Shown here: positions 1 through 8,253 of the stretch, piece by piece
How positions within the stretch are numbered: position 1 is the first letter of the stretch
How the letters are laid out: every line of letters begins with the position of its first letter
From: Paragemmobacter ruber
GTDB taxonomy: Bacteria; Pseudomonadota; Alphaproteobacteria; Rhodobacterales; Rhodobacteraceae
Reading direction: 5' to 3'
Length of the DNA: 64,000 nucleotides
Assembly (NCBI RefSeq): GCF_009908315.1
Contig: NZ_JAAATW010000001.1
Span: forward strand, 558,001 to 622,000
Translations under genes and position numbers: made by a program
The notes under the pieces: generated by a model
What the model was told of the DNA's origin: nothing
The model's database searches: none
Seen by the model: only the letters and a program-made list of their open reading frames with translations

Positions 1-691
<691 letters not shown>

Positions 692-813
692 GGGGGGGCA
701 GGTACGGGGCGCGACGGCGCGGCCCCCATGGCCTTCATCCGCCGGACCGCGCCTCTGACAGCCGCGACGCGACGGGCGGCATCGGTCAAAACCTGCAACG
801 ACAGACGAGTATC

Positions 814-1932
814 ATGCGAGTCATCTGCCATATCGGGCATCACAAGACGGGGACGACGACGCTACAGGCCTTCCTGTCGCAGAACTTTGCCGCCCTGATC
901 AAGGCAGGCACCCTCTATCCCTGGACGGAAAGCGAAGGCGCCGCGCTAGCCCTGTCGCAGACGCTCCACCCTGCGGGATGGTCGCGCCCCCTGTTGCCCA
1001 TCAATTTCCGCGAGGCCCACAACGCGCTTGCCTTCCGGATGCTGGCCGACACGCTGCCGAAATGGAAAGTGCCGCCCTATCACCGGATGCTGCCCCATTC
1101 CCGGCAGATGCTGCTGTCGGTCCGCAACCAGATCAACACCCTGGCCCCTTCGACCGTCGTGCTGTGCTCGGAGGTGATGTCGCATTTCGGTCTGGTCGCG
1201 CCGGAGCAGATCACCCGCCTGCGCGACGAAGCCTTCCCTGACGCCAAGGACATCCGCCTCTGGTGCACCTTGCGCCGCCCGGATGAACAGCTTGTCTCAT
1301 GGCACGGTCAGCAGGTGCGCTTTGGACAGTCCCCGCCGCCGCTGTCGGATGTGGAGCGCGGCCTCAAACTTGACAGCCTGCATGTCGATTATCGCGGGGT
1401 GATAGAGCCATGGCTGCAAAGGCTTGGCGGGGCGACCCCGGTCCTGCGGCCCTATCGCGAAACACTGGCCGAGGGCGGCTCGGTCGAGGATTTCCTGCGC
1501 CATTCCGGCGCCACGGTTCCGCGCGGCCTTGCCAGCGCCCCCACGCTCAACATCAGCCGCAAGCCGGGGATCGTGCTGCTCTTGCGACAGGCGAACGCCG
1601 CCTTGCCTGCCCCGCTTGCCCAGGAACTTGCCGACTGGCTTGACGGGAAAGGGGCGAACCTGACGCTCGCCTCGACATCCGACGTCGAATTCCTCGGCCC
1701 GGACGCCCGCCACCGTTTGGCCGAGCGGTTCCGGCCCATTCACGATTGGCTGTCCGAGGTCACGGGTCGCCCTGCCTTTTTCACCGATCTGGATCGGATG
1801 ACGGCCTGCAACCCGATGTCAGAGGATGCCGCGCTGCGCCAGCTTCTGGATCAGCTTCGCCCGTCGTTCACCGACGACATCCGCTCGCCTCAGATCCGCG
1901 ATTTCCTGAAGGGCCTGCGCCATGCCGCATGA
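814..1932 (+). CDS. PAPS-type sulfotransferase-like protein
   Basis: This 372-residue protein opens with HIGHHKTGTTTLQ at residues 6-18, which fits the 5'-phosphosulfate-binding loop of PAPS-dependent sulfotransferases. A CTLRRPDEQLVSW segment near residue 152 fits the 3'-phosphate-binding Arg/Ser region. The family transfers sulfate from PAPS to sugar or other hydroxyl groups. I chose the ATG at 814 because the signature loop starts immediately after it; the open frame extends upstream but that part looks like antisense composition. The gene lies between the mutase and the galactofuranosyltransferase and overlaps the latter's start by 11 bases. It was probably recruited to decorate the same glycan. 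Specificity cannot be read from sequence, and a bacterial sulfotransferase-fold protein of unknown substrate is the safe description. A second, distinct homologue lies at 4840-6021 on the other strand. Confidence 0.75.
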   Translation: MRVICHIGHHKTGTTTLQAFLSQNFAALIKAGTLYPWTESEGAALALSQTLHPAGWSRPLLPINFREAHNALAFRMLADTLPKWKVPPYHRMLPHSRQMLLSVRNQINTLAPSTVVLCSEVMSHFGLVAPEQITRLRDEAFPDAKDIRLWCTLRRPDEQLVSWHGQQVRFGQSPPPLSDVERGLKLDSLHVDYRGVIEPWLQRLGGATPVLRPYRETLAEGGSVEDFLRHSGATVPRGLASAPTLNISRKPGIVLLLRQANAALPAPLAQELADWLDGKGANLTLASTSDVEFLGPDARHRLAERFRPIHDWLSEVTGRPAFFTDLDRMTACNPMSEDAALRQLLDQLRPSFTDDIRSPQIRDFLKGLRHAA

Positions 1933-3799
1933 TGTGTTTGCCGCCGGGGATGCCCGGCCCTCCGCCATCGCCGAACCATCGGCCACGGTCCTGCAGGCCT
2001 TGCTCTGGCCGGAACCGGGGATCATCACGGAACACGCGCTCTTCTACCGGCTGGGCGGAAAATCCGCCTTCAACGATGCAGGCAACGACATCCAGTTCGA
2101 GCCGGGCGGTCATGCCAGTTTTGACACAGCCGCGAACCTGTTCAACATCGGCAAATGGTGGCGCTCTACCGGGATCGAGGATCTGCGCCTGCATCTGCGC
2201 GGGGCCGGGCGCTTCGAGCTGGTGGTGTTTCAGGTGCTGCCCGAACGATCCTGGGAACAACTGGCCCACCGTGTCGTCACGCTTGCGCCGGACTGCGAGA
2301 TTGACCTGTCGCATTTCAGGCGTCTCAAGGTTGCGGGGCTTTTGTACTTCACGCTGACCGCGCTGGAGGCAGGGCATCTTGCCGGGGCAAGCTGGATCAC
2401 GCGGCAGCCGCCCCGCCGCCTGCCCCGCATCGCCCTGTCGATCACCACCTTCCGGCGCGAAGCTGCCGTCCGTCGGACTGTTGAACGCTTTGACGACTTC
2501 ATGGCCAGATCGCCGCTCGCAGGGTATCTGCACCTTATCGTGGTGGACAACGGGCAAAGCGCGGGCATCGCACCCCGGCCCCATGTCACCCCGATCGCGA
2601 ATGAAAATCTCGGCGGCTCGGGTGGCTTCGCGCGCGGCCTGACCGAGGCAGAGGCCCGCGGCTTCACCCACTGCATCTTCATGGATGATGACGCCTCGAT
2701 CACTCTGGGCGCAGTGGAACGGGTCTGGGCCTTTCTCGCCTATGCCCTCGACGAAGGAACGGCCGTTTCCGGCGGTCTGGCCATGGCCAATCACCGCTGG
2801 TCGATCTGGGAAAACGGCGCCACCTTCGATCGGCGGTGCCGCCCGCAATGGCTCGGCACAGACATGCGCGATTTCGGCCAGATCACGCATATGGAAATCG
2901 CCACAACCCGCCGCTCGCCAGATAACTTCTACGGTGGCTGGTGGTTCTTTGCCTTTCCCATCGCGGGGCTGCGCTATCGCCCCTTCCCCTTCTTCGTGCG
3001 CGGCGACGATGTCAGCTTCTCCATCGCGAATGGCTTCGACATCGTCACCCTGCCCGGCGTCATCTGTTTTCAGGACGAAGATTTCGCCGACAAGGAAAGC
3101 CTGCAGACCCTCTACCTCGACCTGCGCAGCCATCTCGTGCATCACCTTGCCCTGCCCGGGTTGGATATCGGGCGCAAGGCAACGGTCGGCATCGCCTTTG
3201 ATTTCTTCATGCGCAGCCTGCTGCAATGCCATTACGAAACGCTGGAGGCGCTCAACCTCGCGGTTGAGGATGTCATGCAGGGACCTGCGTTCTTCGCCGC
3301 CAATGCCGACATGTCCGCCCGCCGCAGCGCCCTGTCCGCCATCCGAAAGGTAGAAAGCTGGCAACCGTTGGCGGGCGACCCGCCGCCGGCTCGGTTCCGG
3401 GTCAACCTCCACGGGCCGGGCTTTCGGGCCCGCCTCTGGCGCCGCCTGCTCAACCTGTCGCTGAACGGCTATCTGTTGCCCTTCTTCGGGCGCTGGGGAA
3501 ATGAGGTGACGCTGCGCTCTGGCCAACGCGGGGATGTGGGCGCGCATTGGGGCGCGGCGCGTATCACCTATGTCAGCGCGGACGGAACCAAAACCTTCAC
3601 CGTCCGCCATTCGAAGCGTGTGGCGCTGCCGCAGGTTCTGCGCATGATCCGTAACCTGCGCACCCTGTCCCGCCGCTATGACCGGATCAAGGCGGATTGG
3701 CGCACGGGCTATGACGCGCTGGCCACACAGGGGTTCTGGGCGCAGCAATTCGCCGCCACGGATGGGCCGGCTGACCCTGAGACAGGAGGCAGCAGATGA
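1922..3799 (+). CDS. GlfT2-like galactofuranosyltransferase (GT2 family)
   Basis: The 625-residue product matches the mycobacterial GlfT2 architecture in length (about 637 residues) and order. An N-terminal beta-rich domain of about 165 residues precedes a GT-A domain starting at ALSITTFRRE (about residue 170). The metal-binding triple aspartate MDDDAS falls near residues 254-257, an FVRGDDVSFS motif near 361, and an LRSHLVHH histidine near 403. GlfT2 places its DDD, catalytic Asp and His at nearly the same positions. A long helical C-terminal region follows. The expected role is polymerising or adding galactofuranose from UDP-Galf at the cytoplasmic membrane face. The upstream mutase would supply the donor. 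The start overlaps the sulfotransferase end, and the stop overlaps the next glycosyltransferase by 4 bases, so the genes are coupled. Acceptor and linkage are unknown. Confidence 0.85.
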   Translation: MPHDVFAAGDARPSAIAEPSATVLQALLWPEPGIITEHALFYRLGGKSAFNDAGNDIQFEPGGHASFDTAANLFNIGKWWRSTGIEDLRLHLRGAGRFELVVFQVLPERSWEQLAHRVVTLAPDCEIDLSHFRRLKVAGLLYFTLTALEAGHLAGASWITRQPPRRLPRIALSITTFRREAAVRRTVERFDDFMARSPLAGYLHLIVVDNGQSAGIAPRPHVTPIANENLGGSGGFARGLTEAEARGFTHCIFMDDDASITLGAVERVWAFLAYALDEGTAVSGGLAMANHRWSIWENGATFDRRCRPQWLGTDMRDFGQITHMEIATTRRSPDNFYGGWWFFAFPIAGLRYRPFPFFVRGDDVSFSIANGFDIVTLPGVICFQDEDFADKESLQTLYLDLRSHLVHHLALPGLDIGRKATVGIAFDFFMRSLLQCHYETLEALNLAVEDVMQGPAFFAANADMSARRSALSAIRKVESWQPLAGDPPPARFRVNLHGPGFRARLWRRLLNLSLNGYLLPFFGRWGNEVTLRSGQRGDVGAHWGAARITYVSADGTKTFTVRHSKRVALPQVLRMIRNLRTLSRRYDRIKADWRTGYDALATQGFWAQQFAATDGPADPETGGSR

Positions 3800-4827
3800 C
3801 CGCGCGCTGGTCCCTCGTCTCTACCATGCATGGCTTGCCCGAGACGATCCTTCCCTGCGTGGCCCATCACCTGCAGACCGATGCGGAGAAACTCTATATC
3901 TATCTCGATGCGCCCAATCCACCGGTCGAGGCGGCGCTGGCCGATCATCCGCGTTGCATCGTGACGGTCTGTGATGATGACTATTGGGCAGCCCGGCCCA
4001 AGGGCCGTCCGGCAGGGGTGGTGCGCAGGCAACTGGTCAACCTGCGCCACGCAAAGCGCAGGGCAGAATCTGACTGGCTGGTCCATGTCGACAGTGACGA
4101 GTTTCTGGTCCCGACCGACCCGGCCACCCCCTTCAGCCTGTCACGAGAACTGGCCCTTGTGCCATCCCATCATGACTGGGCGCGCATCGCCCCGATGGAA
4201 CGGGTGCTGCTGCCCGGGCAGGACCAGCAGACGATCTTCGACGGCGTCTTCCGCGCCCAGACCGAAGACCGCGTCCTGATTGCCGCAGCCTACCGGGACG
4301 CGGCCATGTTTTTGCAGAATGGCCTGTCCGGGCACAGCCGCGGCAAGATCGCCTTCCGGCGGACCACGCAACTGGCCTTGGGGTTGCATGACCTGTCCGC
4401 GCGGAAAGGGCCCGAAGCGACGGACGAAAGCGCCCCGGAAGACCTGCCCCCGTTCACCGCGCTAAAGGCCACGCGTCTTTTGCATTTCGAAGGCTGGACC
4501 GCCCTGCACTGGACGTCAAAGCTTCTGCGTTTCGTCGAAGCCGGCCGGACGACCGGTCATAATCGCGGCAGGCGGGCGGCTGTGAATTTCATGGCGACCG
4601 AGCCAGACGGTCATGCACGTCTTGCCCTGTTCGACCGTGTGCAGCGGCTTTCGGAAACGGGTCTCGATCTGCTGTCGCGCGAAGGTGTCTTGCGGACGGC
4701 ACCCTTTGCGGTGGCTGGACAGGTCATCGAAACATTCCCAAAGGTGGCGCTGAACTTTTCTGCGGCAGCGTTCGACGCCCATCTGCGCCTGGCAGATGCC
4801 GATTTCATGCAAAGGAACGGCCTTTAG
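3796..4827 (+). CDS. Glycosyltransferase family 2-type (DUF4422/GT92-like) protein
   Basis: This 343-residue protein begins MTARWSLVSTMHGLPETILPCVAHHL, a typical opening of small GT2-like transferases. It carries HVDSDEFL near residue 96, the DxD-type metal/nucleotide-sugar motif of this subgroup (HxDxDEF). No membrane segment or signal peptide is apparent, so it should be cytosolic or peripheral. It overlaps the preceding galactofuranosyltransferase gene by ATGA, which places it in the same transcription unit and probably the same glycan pathway. Donor sugar and acceptor are not deducible. The gene ends 12 bases before the end of the oppositely oriented sulfotransferase gene, so the two units converge here with no clear hairpin terminator. 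Confidence 0.75.
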   Translation: MTARWSLVSTMHGLPETILPCVAHHLQTDAEKLYIYLDAPNPPVEAALADHPRCIVTVCDDDYWAARPKGRPAGVVRRQLVNLRHAKRRAESDWLVHVDSDEFLVPTDPATPFSLSRELALVPSHHDWARIAPMERVLLPGQDQQTIFDGVFRAQTEDRVLIAAAYRDAAMFLQNGLSGHSRGKIAFRRTTQLALGLHDLSARKGPEATDESAPEDLPPFTALKATRLLHFEGWTALHWTSKLLRFVEAGRTTGHNRGRRAAVNFMATEPDGHARLALFDRVQRLSETGLDLLSREGVLRTAPFAVAGQVIETFPKVALNFSAAAFDAHLRLADADFMQRNGL

Positions 4828-4839
4828 GGACGCCGCGGT

Positions 4840-6021
4840 CTAGACCAGCGCCCCCGAACCCGTTTCACGGTCCTGCCTTTTCCGCCGACGTGGCGCGCGC
4901 GGCGGGCTCGCGGCGCCCTGCGTTGCTTTCCCGTGCAGCCGCGCGATCCGCCGCTCCAGCAGAAAGCCTGGCCAGGCCTCATTCGCGTGATCGAGCATGT
5001 CATTCATCTGCGCGGCCAGCACAGCCACGGCACGCAGCGTGGTGCTGTCGAAATGGTCTTTCGGGTCATGGGATTGCGCCACTGGCACAGCCTCATCGAC
5101 AGCACGATCCAACTCGTCCTGCATCAAGGGTCTGCTGCCAAAGAACCGCGCGTCCAGATCGCGCGCATCGCTGCGATAGGTGGCGCGAATGCGTTCGGCC
5201 AGCGTCTTGTGCAGCATCAGCCGGGTGCCGGGCGCCGAGCGGCCCGGCATCGCGGCCAAGGCAGGCGCGATCTGCCAGCCCATGGCATGGCGCAGTTTCC
5301 GATCGCGCGCGGCAAGCTGATCCTGAACCAGCCTGACCAGAAGCAGGTCCTCCAGACACAAGGATTCGTTTGATGCGGGAACGGATTGAATGCGGACAGG
5401 GCGGTCCGCGCCGAATGCAGTCTCGACAAAGTCTTGCAGGACCGATCCCCCCGTCAGTTCCGACCGGATCATCGGCCGCAGCAGGAAATGCCCGGAAAAC
5501 ACCGTATCCCAACGTGTCAGCCGGGGCATGTAAATAAACCGCCCGTTCCTGACGACCTTGGCAAAGAAATCCTCGGGCGTGCCGGCGAACAGGCCCAGTT
5601 TCACATTCTCGGCGAAGCTGGACAGGATCCGCGCAGCATGGGGGCGGACATAGCAGATCACCGAATGATCCGTGACATGTGGCAACAGGAACCGCTGCAA
5701 GACCGTATGTGCCGCGACCGGATCCGCGCCTTCGAACTCCTCTCCCGACAGCACGGCAACGTCGAAATCCCCGCGCCGCAGGGCGTCGGAGATTTGCGGC
5801 AAACCCGGAAAAGCCGCTGATCCCGGCAGGGTCCGGCCCTTTGTCACGAACGAGTCGAAATGCCGGGTCAGATAGTTATGCGCCATCCGCCCAGGATAGA
5901 GGATACGCCCCGACACAAGGCTGACCCGGCCTGTAGCAAAGGCCTCTTGTATCGTTGTCGATCCAGTCTTGTGATGCCCGATATGGAACACCAGCTTTCG
6001 GTCCAACGCACCGGACGACAT
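4840..6021 (-). CDS. Second PAPS-type sulfotransferase-like protein
   Basis: The 393-residue product has FHIGHHKTGSTTIQ at residues 12-25, the phosphosulfate-binding loop also seen in the protein at 814-1932. A VICYVRPHAARILSSF segment further along fits the 3'-phosphate-binding Arg/Ser site. The frame is open to 6096, but the ATG at 6021 follows a GAGGG ribosome-binding sequence at 6-nt spacing and puts the loop at the usual N-terminal position, so I chose it. The C-terminus is rich in Arg and Pro (RAPRRRKRQDR). It converges on the galactofuranose cluster from the opposite strand. Presence of two different sulfotransferases suggests two sulfation positions or two acceptors. Substrate unknown. 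Confidence 0.72.
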   Translation of the reverse strand: MSSGALDRKLVFHIGHHKTGSTTIQEAFATGRVSLVSGRILYPGRMAHNYLTRHFDSFVTKGRTLPGSAAFPGLPQISDALRRGDFDVAVLSGEEFEGADPVAAHTVLQRFLLPHVTDHSVICYVRPHAARILSSFAENVKLGLFAGTPEDFFAKVVRNGRFIYMPRLTRWDTVFSGHFLLRPMIRSELTGGSVLQDFVETAFGADRPVRIQSVPASNESLCLEDLLLVRLVQDQLAARDRKLRHAMGWQIAPALAAMPGRSAPGTRLMLHKTLAERIRATYRSDARDLDARFFGSRPLMQDELDRAVDEAVPVAQSHDPKDHFDSTTLRAVAVLAAQMNDMLDHANEAWPGFLLERRIARLHGKATQGAASPPRAPRRRKRQDRETGSGALV

Positions 6022-6125
6022 CGTCACCCTCACACCATCAACGCAGCACACAGACGCAACACTGACCATCTCTGCGCGGTCAAGACAAGTCGCCATCTGC
6101 GGAAATTTTGCAGGCAGTGTGGGCC

Positions 6126-7019
6126 CTAGCGTCCTACGAATTCAAAGGCAAACCGTGTGGCCGCACCCTCGGGCGGGGGCGGAAAGGGGGCAGCGCGCCG
6201 GATATGGTCCATCGCCACCTGATCCAGCGCCAAGGAGCCCGAGGATGACACCACCGCCACCCGGCGCAGCCCGCCATCCGCCCCGATCTCGAACCCCACG
6301 GTGACCACCCCGCGCTCAGGCGCCTTCTGCCGCCGCAGCTTCGCGATCTGGCGCATCACCCGGTCGCCATAGCGCGCGGCCTCCTGCCCGCCTGCCACAC
6401 GCCGCTCTTGCGCGGGCCGCGCCGCCTGGTTCGACCCTGCGGGTTGCGCCGGTGCGGCAAGGGCGGTTTCCTGCGCTGCGGGTGCGGGTTCTGCAGCAGG
6501 CGCAGGGGCGGCGTCCGCCCGCTGCCGCTCGGGTCGCGGCTCCTCTTCGGCCGGGCGATCCGGCCGCGCCATCGGGCGCGGGCTTTGCGCCAAGGCGGGG
6601 GGGGCCTCGGCCACCTCTGGCGGGGGTGGAGGCGGGGCCGTCGCGGCCATCACCGGCGGCTGATCGGCGATGGGAAGCTGTGGCATCGGCTCCAATGACG
6701 GCACGGGCGGCGTGTGCAGGGGCGGCGCATCGTTCAGAACGGGCGGCGCCAGCACCGGCGCCGCCTCGGCCTGTGGCGCAACCGGCGCTTCGGGCGCGGT
6801 CATCGCGGCCACATCAGGCGGCGCCGAGGGCAGCACCGCCGACATCGGCACCACGCCGACCGACAGGTCCAGCGCCACAGCCTCGACCGGCCCGTCCCCC
6901 TCAGGCCCCGGCGCGGCACGAAGCGCCGCCGTTGCCGCCCCGGCGAACAGGGCGGCTGACAGCATCGCCGCCGCGCCCCAGCCTGCCAGATCATGCCGCC
7001 GGTCAAACGCGCCAATCAT
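6126..7019 (-). CDS. tonB: TonB energy-transducing protein
   Basis: The 297-residue protein shows the three-part TonB plan. There is an N-terminal membrane anchor (about residues 14-36), a long Pro/Ala-rich periplasmic spacer (about 60-190, with PPPPPPEVAEAPP), and a C-terminal TonB domain (about 210-297). The last contains YGDRVMRQIAKLRR and the conserved VGFEIGADGGLRRVAVVSSS strand region. It transduces proton-motive force from ExbB/ExbD to outer-membrane receptors. Its ATG overlaps the exbD stop by 4 bases, making it the last gene of the receptor-exbB-exbD-tonB operon. A dedicated TonB in a heme receptor operon fits a heme-specific system. No terminator hairpin with a U-tract is evident in the 104 bases after it. 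Confidence 0.92.
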   Translation of the reverse strand: MIGAFDRRHDLAGWGAAAMLSAALFAGAATAALRAAPGPEGDGPVEAVALDLSVGVVPMSAVLPSAPPDVAAMTAPEAPVAPQAEAAPVLAPPVLNDAPPLHTPPVPSLEPMPQLPIADQPPVMAATAPPPPPPEVAEAPPALAQSPRPMARPDRPAEEEPRPERQRADAAPAPAAEPAPAAQETALAAPAQPAGSNQAARPAQERRVAGGQEAARYGDRVMRQIAKLRRQKAPERGVVTVGFEIGADGGLRRVAVVSSSGSLALDQVAMDHIRRAAPFPPPPEGAATRFAFEFVGR

Positions 7020-7438
7020 CCGCCTGCCGCCTCCTTGCCCACAAGCGCCACCTTCATCCAGCCCGCTGCCCGCAGCGCATCCAGCAGTTCCATCATCTGC
7101 GCATAGGGCAGCGCGGCATCCCCCCGGACCAGCACCGTCCGCGTTCGATCACCTTCGCTCGCCGTCTCCAAGGCGGCGGCCAGCCCGTCGCGCGGAACTT
7201 CCGCATCGCCCACCGACCACGCCCCTTCCGCCGACACGGTCAGCCAGACCGGCTCGGCAGGGCGTTCCTGCGGGGTTGCGGAACTGGTGGGCAGGTTCAC
7301 CGGCACATCCACCGTGGACAGGGGGGCCGCCACCATGAACACGATCAAGAGGACCAGCATCACGTCGATAAAGGGCGTGACGTTGATCTCGGCCGCCACA
7401 TCGTCCTCGTCGCCTTCGCGCGGCAGCCCCCCGCTCAT
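7016..7438 (-). CDS. exbD: ExbD biopolymer transport protein
   Basis: This 140-residue protein has a single N-terminal transmembrane helix within EINVTPFIDVMLVLLIVFMV. The conserved proton-conducting aspartate is at residue 25, the same number as in the classical ExbD family, followed by a periplasmic domain. It forms the proton-motive-force complex with ExbB and TonB in the inner membrane. The start overlaps the exbB stop and the stop overlaps the tonB start (ATGA both times), so the three are translationally coupled. TolR is the nearest alternative, but the operon with a TonB receptor and TonB settles on ExbD. Confidence 0.93.
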   Translation of the reverse strand: MSGGLPREGDEDDVAAEINVTPFIDVMLVLLIVFMVAAPLSTVDVPVNLPTSSATPQERPAEPVWLTVSAEGAWSVGDAEVPRDGLAAALETASEGDRTRTVLVRGDAALPYAQMMELLDALRAAGWMKVALVGKEAAGG

Positions 7439-8253
7439 GCGCCGACCCTCCGCTCTGCCTCGCGCCGGTCAAGATCGCGGCCGAGCAGCACCTCGAGCAT
7501 GACCGCCACATCGGCCATGGCCTGCCGCAGGCCCGCGATGCGCCGCTGCACGCCGTTGTAGACGATGACCGCCGGAATGGCCGCCACAAGCCCGAACCCC
7601 GTCACCAAAAGCGCCTCGGCAATGCCCGGCGCCACCACGGCAAGGTTCGTCGTGCCTTCGGCACTGATGGCAAGGAAGGATGACATGATCCCCCAGACCG
7701 TGCCGAACAGCCCGATGAACGGCGCTGTCGCCGCCACCGTGGCCAGCATCCCCGTCCCGCGCCGCAACCGGGCCGTCGCCTGCCCGCCCACCCGTTCCAG
7801 CCGGGCGCGGACGCGTTCCTTCACGCCCGCCGGTCCGGCCTGCGCCAGCAGGGGCAGCGCCAGGCTGTGCTCTTCCTGCGCCGCGCGCGCCATCGCGGCG
7901 CCAGGACAGCGCCGCCCTTCAAGCATCCGCGCCGCCTCTTCCAGCGTGGTAGCCCGGCCCAGTGACGCAAGGCTCTGGCGCAACCGATGCCCGGCCAGCC
8001 ACAGCTCCCCCGCCTTGTAGAAAAGCACCGTCACCACCGCAAACAGACCCAGCGCCAGCACAAGGCTGACCGCCTGCACCACCCAATGCGCCGCCCCGAT
8101 CATCTCGACCACCGGCACGGGCGCATGGATCGGCGCAAGCGTGGCAGGATCAGGCGCCGGGGGGGTCAGGGGGGCGGGTTCGCCCCCCTGCTGCGCCATG
8201 CCCAGACCCGGCACCCCGGCCAAGATCACCGCAAGGATCGGCAGCCCGCGCAT
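7435..8253 (-). CDS. exbB: ExbB / MotA-TolQ-ExbB proton channel protein
   Basis: The 272-residue product begins with a hydrophobic segment resembling a signal peptide (MRGLPILAVILAGVPGLGMA). It then has a transmembrane helix near 60-80 (WVVQAVSLVLALGLFAVVTV), a cytoplasmic loop, and the paired helices of the MotA/TolQ/ExbB channel domain. The channel domain includes GTGMLATVAATAPFIGLFGTVWGIM and the TNLAVVAPGIAEALLVTGFGL block. The extra periplasmic N-terminus is common in heme-system ExbB proteins. It starts by ATGA overlap with the TonB-dependent receptor stop, and its stop overlaps the exbD start. Confidence 0.92.
   Translation of the reverse strand: MRGLPILAVILAGVPGLGMAQQGGEPAPLTPPAPDPATLAPIHAPVPVVEMIGAAHWVVQAVSLVLALGLFAVVTVLFYKAGELWLAGHRLRQSLASLGRATTLEEAARMLEGRRCPGAAMARAAQEEHSLALPLLAQAGPAGVKERVRARLERVGGQATARLRRGTGMLATVAATAPFIGLFGTVWGIMSSFLAISAEGTTNLAVVAPGIAEALLVTGFGLVAAIPAVIVYNGVQRRIAGLRQAMADVAVMLEVLLGRDLDRREAERRVGA

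Noticed and set aside
1868-3748. A 626-codon minus-strand open frame
   Set aside because: It is fully antisense to the galactofuranosyltransferase gene, which has clear catalytic motifs. Such frames are usual in high-GC DNA.
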